Origin: Campanula takesimana
Taxonomy: Eukaryota; Streptophyta; Magnoliopsida; Asterales; Campanulaceae
Length of the DNA stretch: 64,000 nt
Direction of reading: 5' to 3'
Assembly (NCBI GenBank): GCA_026119855.1
Contig: JAOWBW010000282.1
Coordinates: 1,448,085 to 1,512,084 of the forward strand
The translations under genes were made by a program, and so were the position numbers. The notes under the pieces are model-generated. The model worked only from the letters and a program-made list of their open reading frames with translations. It had not been told where the DNA came from and made no database searches. Of the stretch, positions 43,229 to 53,492 are shown in pieces (the stretch's first letter is position 1; the number at the start of each line of letters is the position of its first letter).

Positions 43229-44242
43229 AAACTTAGTGGGTTCGGGGGTCAAATTACAACAAGAGAAGAATATCGAACGTTATCACTCCTATTGCCCGAA
43301 TTGATCGGTCTTTCTATCATGATGAATGTGTTAGTAGTGTGTTAGTGATTGAGACCGGATCCGAAGATTGCCTACGTTCCTCTCAATGTGAGAAGCTCAG
43401 GTCAGCGTAGTTCGAGAAGAATTTAGAATAGGCAGGAGAATCGGGATCATGCATAATGAGGGGGGAATTTACCTAAAGATTAGGGTTTAGAAGTAGTTCC
43501 TAGATCATCCTCGGCTTGATGAACCCTAGATCATCATCGGCTATGAAATAACATGTAATTATGAAGATCGCAACCCTATATATAGCATAAATAAGGTTTT
43601 AATCTATGAATATGATGAACATGCAAAGAACATATTTATGAACATATGAATGAACATGCAAAGCATATGAAGAAACTATGAATAAACATGCAAGAACATG
43701 AATATTAAAGATCTACATTAAAAATGATGCAAGAACATGAAGAAAAAGTTAGAAAACTTACCTTTGTTGGCAAGAAATAAACCTTGATCTCCTTGAGTGT
43801 TTGAATGCTTAATTAGGGAGAAAATTGTGTTTAAGAACTCTAAAATTCGGACTTAAATCTCTCAAACTCGGGATCCCCCAAACCAATGGAATGGAATGAG
43901 TTTATATAGTAAACTGATGGGAAGATCTGATGGCTGAGATCATCCGGGACAAGGTTGGCCGCCTGGCCATGATTGAAGACGGCGACAAGAGTGGCCGCGT
44001 GGCCAAGGTTGGGGCGCGGCAATGTTGGCCGCGTGGCCAAGGTTGCGGGCTGACGTGATTCCTAAGCTAGGGTTTCTGCATGGTTTAAGGAAACCATATT
44101 TTGACAATATTTAGGGTGTTCTAGAATAATGAGACATATTTTGGGAATCCGGGACAAGTCTTTGCAAGGTTTCTAATTCCTATAAAGTCCTTGTATATTT
44201 GGAAAAGCCCTAATAAACTCATTTTCAGATCGGGTACTAACA
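43229..44242 (-). mobile_element. TAT-1 5' LTR (3' end missing)
   Basis: Matches 4896-5905 with about 2% differences, and ends at TACTAACA next to the target-site copy CTTTG (44243-44247). Carries the three TGGCCGCGTGGCCA-type motifs and the TATATAAA box. Confidence 0.88.
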
Positions 44243-44460
44243 CTTTGTTAAAGCCAAAACCGCTGACCCAGTAAAACATGAGAAACCGAAGGTCAGTAAT
44301 GGGTTTGTAAAACCGCAACCACAACCTGGCTTAATTCATTATTCTATTTGTGCCGATTTTGGTCATAGTGCTGGTCATTGTATTTTAAGATTCACACCCA
44401 ATGCCAAGGGACGTAAAAATCCTAAGGTCAAACAGGTGTGGGTCCCAACAAGCTGCTAAC
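44243..44460 (+). pseudogene. SIRE-B gag, C-terminal end
   Basis: It follows 4751 in the same reading frame. It matches the end of the SIRE-A gag including the second knuckle, but the first Cys is replaced by Tyr (HYSICADFGHSAGHC against HHCSVCDDYGHKVAEC). It ends at the TAA at 44458-44460, just as SIRE-A ends at 22888. Confidence 0.85.
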
Positions 44461-44524
44461 CCTAGGACCCAAGGAATAAGGGGGACCAAAACCTTTCATG
44501 TTTATTTTTCAGATTTCATGTTTT

Positions 44525-47500
44525 ATGGCTGGAACCGCTAAGAAGAAGAAGGATCTCTGGTATTTGGATAGTGGATGCTCACGACACATGACTGGAGATT
44601 CCGAATTACTCTGCAGTTTCATCCAAATGAAAGGTCCCCCAGTAGTGTTTGGTAACAACAAGAAAGGAGAAACGGTAGGATATGGAGCAATCAAACGATG
44701 AAAGGTGACTATTGAAAATGTGTCACTAGTAGAAGGACTCAAGCACAACCTTCTCTCCATATCTCAGTTTTGTGACAAAGGAATGAACTGCATCTTCACA
44801 TCGACTAGCTGTTATATCAAAGATGCTTCCTCTGGAGTCATTCTACTGACTGGCAACAGAACAGGTGATGTTTATATGATAGATTTAAGAAATATTGTTT
44901 CTATTGCTGACCTCTGTTTTGTAGCCAAAAATATAAGTGAAAGCAGCTGGTTATGGTATAAGTGGCTCAGCCACTTGAACTTCAAGTATCTAGCAAAACT
45001 GCACAGGGATGGTCTAGTAAAAGGACTACCCAAAGTGGCTGACCATCATGATAAAAAGTGTAAAGCATGCCAGCTTGGAAAGCAGCCCAAACAGTCATTT
45101 CCTAGTAAAACCGCACCTTCAACGAACCGCTGTTTACAACTGCTGCACATGGATTTATTTGGACCTGTCCCAACCGCCAGTATAGGAGGAAACCGCTATA
45201 CACTTGTGGTGGTTGATGATTATTCAAGATATACATGGGTGGAAATGATGGCCTCTAAAGATGATACTTATGGCATCGTAACCGCTCTCTTTAGACAGCT
45301 CCAAACTCAGAAATTGGATGACATTGTTGCCGTGCGTTCAGATAATGGAACCGAATTTACAAACAATGGTGTTGCCCAATATTGTGATGATCATAGAATT
45401 GATCATAATTTCTTTGCTGCTGGAGTCCCACAACAGAATGGAGTAGTGGAAAGAAAGAGCAGAACTTTGATTGAAGCAGGAAAGACTATGATTGCAGAAG
45501 CCAAGCTTCCCAAGTACTTCTGGGCCGAAGCTGTCAATACCGCATGTTTCACCCAGAACCGCTCCCTCATCATCAAAGTTCACAACAAGACTTCTTATGA
45601 ATTGTGGAGAGGCAGATCACCCAACATTGCCTTCTTCAAGATATTTGGATGCAAGTGTTACATCTTGTACAATGGCAAAGAGCATCGAGGTAAATTTGAT
45701 GCTAAGGCCGATGAAGGTATTTTTGTTGGTTATTCTAAACACTCCAAAACTTTTCGTTGTTTCAATAAGACATCTTTAAAAATTGTAGAGTCAGTCCGTG
45801 TTACATTTGATAAACATGCTCTCCTTGAGCCACATATGGCTCCAAATGTTGCTAATGATTTTAGTGATTTTGAGACAGGCACTAGACATAGAGCAACTGA
45901 CAACCATCCTACTGAAACTGCTACATCCAGTTCTTCAGCCGCACCTACTCAAACCGCTGATGGTGTAACTGTTGAACCGCTGTCCTCTGATCCCATTCAA
46001 ACTGTTGAACCAGTTCCAAATCTAACCTTCAATGAAGATTTCAATGATTATCACGATGATCCTCCACTGGAAAATCTTCAAGAAATAGTGGTTCAAGACA
46101 ACCTCCCTCCTGAAATTAATGAGCATAGAGATCATCCAACTGCCAACGTTATTGGTCCTATCAGTACTGGTGTCCAAACCAGAGGGAGTTTGACTCACAG
46201 AGATGATCACAGTTTGTTCTCAACTGCTCTGTTATCTCAGATGGAACCGAAGAAGGTAGATGAAGCTCTAAGTGATCCAAGTTGGGTAATTGCAATGCAA
46301 GAAAAGCTTAATCAGTTTGAAAGATGCAAAGTTTGGACTCTAGTTCCAAGGCCCAGAGATCACACTGTAATTTTAACAAAATGGGTATATAGAAACAAGG
46401 TGGATGAAAGTGGTGCTATAACTAGAAACAAAGCTAGGTTGGTTGCTCAAGGTTATAGGCAAGAAGAAGGGATTGACTATGATGAGACCTTTGCCCCTGT
46501 AGCCAGACTCGAAGCCATAAGATTGTTCCTGGCCTATGCCTCCTTCAAGAAATTCAAGTTATATCAAATAGATGTGAAGAGTGCATTTCTGAATGATGAA
46601 CTACAAGAAGAAGTTTATGTAGCCCAACCGCCAGGATTTGAAGACAACAAACTTCCAAATCATCTCTTCAAACTCAAGAAAGCATTGTATGGACTCAAAC
46701 AAGCTCCAAGAGCATGGTATGACACTCTATCTAAATTTCTTATTGAACAAGGTTTCTCTCGAGGTAAAATTGATACAACTCTATTTATAGCTAAACACAA
46801 AAGTCATTCATTATTAGTTCAAATATATGTTGATGATATTATTTTCGGTTCTACTAATGAAACTATGTGTGTTAAGTTTGAAAATCTAATGAAGAGTAAA
46901 TTTAAAATGAGTATGATGGGAGAGTTGACATTCTTTCTTGGACTCCAAGTCAAGCAATGCCATGATGGGATCTTTATCAACCAAGCCAAATACACTAAAG
47001 ATTTGATAAAGAAGTTCGGGCTTGAAACCGCTAAACCAGTTGATACCCCAATGCCTAAGGCCTGCAGTTTGGATCGAGATGAACATGGTAAGAAAGTTGA
47101 TCAAACTCTCTACTGAGGTATGATTGGCTCTCTACTTTACTTAACTGCTAGTAGGCCAGATATCATGTTTAGTGTTTGTGTTTGTGCTAGATTCCAAGCT
47201 GATCCTAGAGAATCTCATCTTATTGCTGTTAAACGTATTATTAAATATTTATGTGGATCTGTTAACCTTGGACTTTGGTACTCCAAAGAATCCTCATTTG
47301 ATCTATTATGTTATTCAGATGCTGACTTTGCAGCATGTAAGATAAGCAGAAAGAGCACAAGTGGTACTTGTCAGTTCCTTGGAACGCGGCTTGTGTCATG
47401 GTCCAGCAAGAAACAAGCGTCGGTTTCAGTCTCAACCGCTGAAGCTGAATATATAGCGGCTGGAAGCTGTTGCTCTCAAATTCTCTGGATGAAACAACAG

Positions 47501-47770
47501 TTGGAGGATTACGGGATATTTGAACAAAACTGCCCTATCTACTGTGATAGCACTGCTGCAATATCCATCTCCAACAATCCAGTTCAGCACTCAAAAACCA
47601 AGCACATCGACATAAGATATCATTTCCTCAAAGACCATGTTGAAAAGAAAAATATTTTTCTAGCAAAGGTGGGAACAGATGATCAAATTGCTGATATCCT
47701 CACCAAACCGCTTGAAAATTCTAGGTTCTATCACTTACGAGGAGAAATGGGTATGTTAGAACTAACTTAA
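44525..47770 (+). pseudogene. SIRE-B pol (protease, integrase, RT, RNase H)
   Basis: Start at the ATG 44525 (MAGTAKKKK), matching MAGHS in SIRE-A. One frame throughout, about 1081 codons, with only two TGA stops: 44699-44701 and 47114-47116 (the latter is CGA in SIRE-A). Motifs: WYLDSGCSRHMTGD protease; HHCC with the first His changed to Tyr in WLWYKWLSHLNF; integrase D, D (SDNGTEF, intact) and E (VVERKSRT); RT with YVDD at about 46827-46838; RNase H with SDADFAA, TAEAEYIAAGS and HSKTKHIDIRYHF. It is better preserved than the SIRE-A pol. Confidence 0.92.
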
Positions 47771-48345
47771 GATATCATATCTATATATATTATTTCTGAT
47801 ATCTTTTGTCTAAGTGTTTTGGCTATGCTTAGAAAAGTCATCTAGTGTGCGGTTCTGTCATCATTGAAACCGCATCAATAAATGGTTCGGTACAAGATAC
47901 TCCATCAAACTGACGAGTCAAAATGAATGAAATCGGTTCTTTCAAAACCGACAAGAAAGCAAAGTCATTCGGTTTAAACATAAACCGCCATCAGATTAGA
48001 GAGACATCAGTTTCATGAAAACCGCTGAAGACGTAAGGTAAGTCGGTTTGCTCAATCAAACTGCTCAGGTATGAAATTGCATTTTAGTCCCTACTTTATG
48101 TCACGTCATTCATTAGGACCTTTTTTCAATTATCTCTGCCGCATTAAATTCTATGTGACGTGGGACTCCAACTGGAGACAATCGTGTGCCGTTCTCGTCG
48201 TTCCATTACCCGAGGAACAGTTATTTGAGTATAAAAGACAAAGTTTATTTCTTTTTACCTTTTTACCTTCTTCATCATTCATCTCTCTCTTCTGCAACCT
48301 CTGTTTTCTACCTCCAAAATTTCTCATACTCTTTTCAAAATTTAA
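47771..48345 (+). promoter_or_regulatory. SIRE-B post-pol spacer with internal promoter for the 3' ORF
   Basis: About nine AACCG/CGGTT words (47850-48060) in both orientations, then a TATAAAA box (48230-48236), a CT-rich leader, and the ATG at 48346, 110 bp after TATA. It corresponds in position to 26192-26900 of SIRE-A. An open frame at 48071-48439 reads through leader, exon 1 and intron and is not coding. Confidence 0.6.
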
Positions 48346-51300
48346 ATGGCACCTAAGAAATCATCCGACCCTTCTGCTCCATCTACATCTAAAACATCCA
48401 AAGGCGATATGGTATGATTTCTTGAACCCTCCACTCTAGCATTTCATCCTTTTCCGCCATTGTTGTTCGTAAAAGCTTGTTCGTATTCTAATATTTTCTT
48501 CTTGCTTTTTCGTTCAATTTTTGGTTGATTATGCTTACATACGTTCATATATGCTGGGTTTGATGCTTACTTTTTGTCTATTGTTCAAATTTTTGAACAA
48601 TTTTGATTTTTGGGTTTTCGGGTGTTCTTTCGTATTTCTTCTGATACTATGTTCTGGGTTTATTATTTGAACTTGTTCTTTTAGAACTTTGTTAGTATCT
48701 GTTCTTTTCAAATCTTTTGGTATACTTCTTTCATGTTTTGGTTAAGTTTTTGTTTTGCATGTTTATCCCCTGTTCATCATGTTCTTCATGCATTCAAATC
48801 ATTTTTCAAATTCTTTTCATGTCTAGTTTTGGGTGTTTACCATTTTACCCCTGTTTTGCTTCAACCGCCTATTTCATTGTTAGAATTCCTTGTAGTGGTT
48901 TGTATGCTTGGTTTATCAAACTGCTTGCACTAATCTCTTACTAACTTTGATTATTTTTAGGATGAATCCAACTTTGTACCTGGATCTCAAATCATTAAAG
49001 CCGAATTCGAAGCTGATGCAGTTGGAAGAAAACTGCTTGCCCTACTTGAATCGTCAAAATTGCTGCCTCTGTTTCAGTTGGATGAACCAAAGTTTGACAA
49101 AAAGCTTTGTGCAGAATTCTTTGACAATGGGATTGTCTGTGTGGTACCCCTGTTGAATGGTAAAGGTGAAGAAATCAGAGATTTAGAGTCTGGGGAAGTT
49201 AAGACTGAAAATGCCATCAAGTCCACTGTCAGGACAAAAGATGTGGTTTTATCTGCTTCAAAGGTTGCTATCCTGGCTGGGTTAGAAAATTCTGGAATTC
49301 TTTCCATCAAACCAGAGTTAGTCAGCCGAACTACTGAAGAGCTCTTAGGGGTTTCTGTCTTCAACACTAAGTCCACCCCCAAGAAGGAGTTTAGAGAAGT
49401 TATGGCAATGCTGTGTGATTTAGTAGATGCTGGAGTGATGTGCAAGAATGGCAATCACAACAACTTCACTTCTGAGCAATACAACTACTGCGTGGCTATC
49501 TACAAAGGGAAGAAGCTGCACTGGCCAAGGATCATCATGCAAGAAATGATCAATGCCCTCAGCCGCCATACTTCTGCCAAAGCCGCTGGAAAAACAAAGA
49601 TCAGAACTCACTGCAGACTTTTAACAAAGTTTATTCATCAGGACTCTGTGATCTTTAAAGCTTCTGTGGAAAATGAAGCTGAGTGGGTGCAACCGAATGA
49701 GAAGACCTTGTTTGGTGCTTCAAAACTTGATGCTTTCAGAACCGGGTTTGGATGGCGGTTTGCACAAGCGGTATGGAATGCTGATCCTCTGTCTGAGAAC
49801 AGAGAGGACCCTATCCTGAGGCTCGGCTTAATAAGTCAAGCAAACCTTATGCCGGTGCCATAGCAGATCAAGATGCCGCTACTAGAGCTAGAAAAGCAGC
49901 TCAAACTGCCACCTTGAATAGGCTAGGAGTTAGCCTGGATGGAACTGAGGCTCCAGTTGAGAGGGATTCTGCAGTTGAGGGGGAGCCTGCAATCCCTACG
50001 GCTCAACCCAGGGAAACCGCGGCTCCAAGAAAGAAGAAAGCCAAAATTACTGACACTTCCAAACCCTCATCCAATCTTCCTCCAAAACCATCCTTACCAA
50101 AATCCTTCCTTATTCTATCCAATCCCTCTTCTGAACTGCTTTCACCTTCATCTAAACCAATTCCCTTCACTAAATCAACTCCTCCTACCTCTTCTAAACC
50201 CCAGATAAAACCCCTTTCCCCAATAAAGCCAAATGTTGAAAAATCCATGAATTTCGCACAAGATGTGCAAATCTTGAGAAAACTGAGAACCACCACCTCT
50301 GAACCCAAACCTATCTCACCTCCAAAATCCCCTCTCAAACTTCCAACTGTTCAATTCACTAAAAAATAGTTACAGCTAATCTTTTCTACCCTTCCCAACC
50401 TCAAACCCTCCACTCAAACCGATCCTGAGCAGACCGAAGTATCTGAGGCTGCGGTTCTAGTTGAACAAACCGATGTATCTACAAGTGCGGTTCAGCCTGA
50501 GCAAACCGATGAGTTTTAGCCTGTAGTATTTCCTGAGCAGACTGATGTGTCTGAGGCAGTTCAAGATGAACCTGAGCAAGATGATGACAATCTTGAGGTT
50601 CAACCGCTGAAGAAGAAGAGAAGATTAATCAAGAAATATGATTTTGTGGAGCACTGGAAATCAAGGCCACCTGGTGCAGTGGACTTCACTGAGGCTCATG
50701 ACAAGAAGGATCACTCACCCATTGAAGGCTCATTTGCAAAAGAATTGAGAGAAAGAGCTGAACTGAGAAAGGCCGGAATAGACCCCATGTTGGTTGAAAC
50801 CGCTCCTCCTTCACTGAAACGAAAGCTAGATTTTGACTCACCAGAGCACACTCCTTCTCCATCCGGATCCCCTACACTGCCTTTTGCTCCATCGGTTCCA
50901 CCGTCGGCTCAACCACAACTGATCAATGTCTCTGCCCCTTCGGTTTTGCCTGAGTTCAAAGTTGCAGTTAGGACTCCCAAACCGCGAGCTTTGAAAAGGA
51001 AGTGTGCACAGGACATCGCGGCTTACCTAAAGAGGTTCAGAACTACTTCTTCCAAAGCCAACCGCCATGGAGCCATCCTCAGAGCCGCCAACAAGCATGA
51101 AGAGCAACGAATCAAGTCTGGTCGTCCAAATCCTTTCGCAATTTTTCCAGCCGATGAGTCTCAGGCTGCTTCAGATCTACTCATTGCTTCAACTCTTGAT
51201 CAAATCATTGAAGATCTGGCAGTTGAGGTCATCTTTTCTCTCTGCTCTCAATTTTTCTTTAGGATAAACTGCATTGTATTTCCTTATCTTTATAGATGGC

Positions 51301-51896
51301 AGTTCTCTCCTTTTACTTCCATTCCTCTCTCCAATACCCAATTTCTTTCCATTTCCCCTTCTCTTCCCTACACTTCATTTTCTGTCATTCCTTACCCTTC
51401 CTCCCTTTTTGAAACTGATCCCGTAAAGATTCAGTGTGTTCTGGATTCACTTTTTACCCAATCTGCATTTCTTTCCTCTCTGCCCTTCCTTGTTGATGCC
51501 ATTAAGAGGGAGAATGCTATTGACCCTCGGATTGGGAGAACGGAATTCAAGATTGAAACCCTTCTGGAGAACCAGCTCAAATTAGAACATAAGCTTGAAA
51601 CTCTAAATGAGATGACTTCTCTCAGACTTGAAGCGGCCCAAGAAATGAATGAGGCTCTAGAGAAAAAGTTAGACCAACTAGCTGATCTAACGGTTTCATC
51701 AACTGACTACTTAGTTCATTATGCCAGCGACCTGAAGAAGCTTTCTGAAAAAATCTTAGAGAAGGTAAATGAACCGACCCATCTTCGTCTTAAGTCAGCT
51801 GAATACGTGTTTGAAACCGCAAGCCTAATTGAACCTTCTGATGCTGCTCAAACCGCAGACCAAGCCGCCTCCAGGGTTCCTGATAGAATTGACTAG
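48346..51896 (+). pseudogene. SIRE-B additional 3' ORF, two or more exons
   Basis: Exon 1 is 48346-48411 (22 codons, MAPKKSSDPS), intron 48412-48960 (GTATGA...TTTTTAG, phase 0, with a CTAAC branch-like word about 20 bases before the acceptor), exon 2 from 48961 (DESNFVPGS). The folded part (48961-49800) has KKEFREVMAMLCDLV and an IYKGKKLHWPRIIM block, matching SIRE-A. A frameshift near 49820 and TAG stops at 50367-50369 and 50518-50520 break it. The rest has Pro/Ser-rich linkers, basic NLS-like clusters (PRKKKAK, LKKKRRLIKK) and a C-terminal coiled coil (51500-51780). No membrane helix is evident in the conserved part. A second small intron near 51229-51296 is possible but weak. Confidence 0.72.
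48412..48960 (+). other. intron in the SIRE-B 3' ORF
   Basis: 549 nt, donor GTATGATTT identical to SIRE-A, T-rich body, acceptor TTATTTTTAG. It lies after an ATG codon and before a GAT codon in both elements. Confidence 0.78.
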
Positions 51897-51954
51897 ATTT
51901 CTTTCTATCCTTTTGTAATCAGTTTTGCCTTTCATTATTTTCCTTGTAATTTGT

Positions 51955-53492
51955 TGTTGGGTTTCGTAGTCACATGCGCAGCGGAATTAAGCATTTAAAA
52001 TTTATGAAACCCAAAGCCCATAGATCCATTCATATGATTAAGTCAAATACAACACAATGAATACTAGAATACTAACCCTTGATGCCTTTGATTTTGCAAC
52101 CTTGAATTCGATGGAGGTTTGAAATCTTGATCACGAACAAAGCAAGAATCACGAACTATGAAGATGATAAGTTTCACCCTCTAGCGGTATCCACACCACG
52201 AACGAATATCAAGAACACTTGATCTTGGTTGCTAGACCAAATTATGAAACACGCTTTCACAATTGTAAGAACTATATGGAATTATGAATATTCTTGTTCT
52301 TCACTTTTGGGATCTTAGAACAAGAAAATAACCTCTCAAAACCTTATGGAGGCACTCATAATCATCTGTCTAATGGCTGCTGAAAGGATCCTTTTATAGG
52401 TCCTAATCCTTAACCCTTAAGGACTTAGGAAACCTAAATCCCGTCACCAAATTAGGCAACAAAGAATACTGGCCGACTTGACTGGCACGGTCGTGCCCTA
52501 TAATCTGGCACGGTCGTGCCATCAGGTCCGTATGATTCCCCCATATCGACCATTTTGGCACGGTCGTGCTTGTATTCTTGGCACGGTCGTGCCAAACATG
52601 CCGACAGGTTTTGCCTTGGTTTGGATTTATGGCATGGCCGTGCCATTTTAAGGCACACGACCGTGCCAGAGCCAAAAATCTGACATTCTTCCATAATTCC
52701 CATTTAGTCCTTTACGATTCGTTCTATTCGTGTGTGACCCTCTAGGATTACACTAAGTTGGCAATGAGTTCAAACATGAACCCATAAGATATGATTAGGT
52801 TCTAGCAAACCGTCATACCTACCCAAATAGTGTAACTAGATACAAGTTCGCATTCCTTTTAGAACATGTCATAATCCCTTTGTCCACGATGTCTTTGAAC
52901 ACAAGTCATGGTCAACAAGTCAACTTGTTTTGTTCAAAACTTATCTCGATCCCGAATATGTTGATAATCCAAATGACATTGATCCAATCAATCCATTTGG
53001 GTTTGGCCAAACATTTCACCAACATCATTCCTTCGAGGGGCCCAAGCTTGACATCTCTCCGAAGAGGGACAAATCCATTTGGCTTATTATTCTTCCCTAC
53101 GTGAATCCAATCATGCCAATCATACCCTTTATAACTACCGTGTTAAGGCAGCGTTTGAATATGTCAAACATAATGTTCATCAAGTGGAAGACTATAATAA
53201 CTTCATGTCTAAGGATTCAAATGACATAACTAATATGAGATTTATATATGACATCGACCATGACATAAATCTCATACCGCGGGTCATGTCCAGTACCTTG
53301 TTCCAAACAAGTACCCATAAATCTAACATGATCATCCCATGATCATTTAGCCTTTATACTAGTGCTTAACAAGCTCTAGGGACGGAGATTATTATAAGCA
53401 AACACGAGCCATAATAATAATCCTATTATCTCTTTATTATCATGATAACTTACAACGTTCAACAAACGTGCCTAGGGCACCAACACCAACAA
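51955..53492 (-). mobile_element. COP-C 3' LTR
   Basis: In element sense TGTTGGTGTTGG...CCCAACA. TATA box TATAAAAG (minus) at 52391-52398. Six GGCACG-GT-CGTGCC type dyads at 52484-52667, 85-270 bp upstream of the TATA box. Confidence 0.94.
52484..52667. promoter_or_regulatory. six GGCACGGTCGTGCC dyads in the COP-C LTR
   Basis: Copies are at 52484-52497, 52507-52520, 52557-52570 (last base changed), 52580-52593, 52631-52644 (variant) and, reversed with a 2-base insertion, 52652-52667. The 5' LTR has the same set at about 59199-59382. Confidence 0.88.

Larger units (their letters stand above)
4752..44242 (-). mobile_element. TAT-1: non-autonomous Tat-type gypsy element (host of SIRE-A, TAT-2 and a solo LTR)
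   Basis: It is flanked by the 5-bp duplication CTTTG (4747-4751 and 44243-44247). In element orientation (minus strand) the order is: 5' LTR (44242-43229), gag (42962 down to 17436, split by TAT-2 and SIRE-A), protease/G-patch region (17435-14757), two PMD genes on the opposite strand (11624-7403), 3' UTR with repeats (7402-5906) and 3' LTR (5905-4752). No reverse transcriptase (YxDD), RNase H or integrase is visible, so it would have needed enzymes in trans. The LTRs differ at about 20 of ~1,010 aligned positions by eye. Confidence 0.87.

Noticed and set aside
48071..48439. 122-residue plus-strand ORF after SIRE-B pol
   Set aside because: Runs through leader, exon 1 (in another frame) and the intron start; the supported ATG is at 48346.
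48346..51896. Reading the SIRE 3' ORF as a retroviral-type envelope gene
   Set aside because: No signal peptide or membrane segment in the conserved region; basic and acidic clusters and a coiled coil instead. The hydrophobic frame near 51229-51300 may be intronic.
52403..52703. Minus-strand ORFs with repeated MARPCQ / HDRA peptides
   Set aside because: Translations of the GGCACGGTCGTGCC dyads in the COP-C LTR; repeated in the other LTR at 59118-59418.
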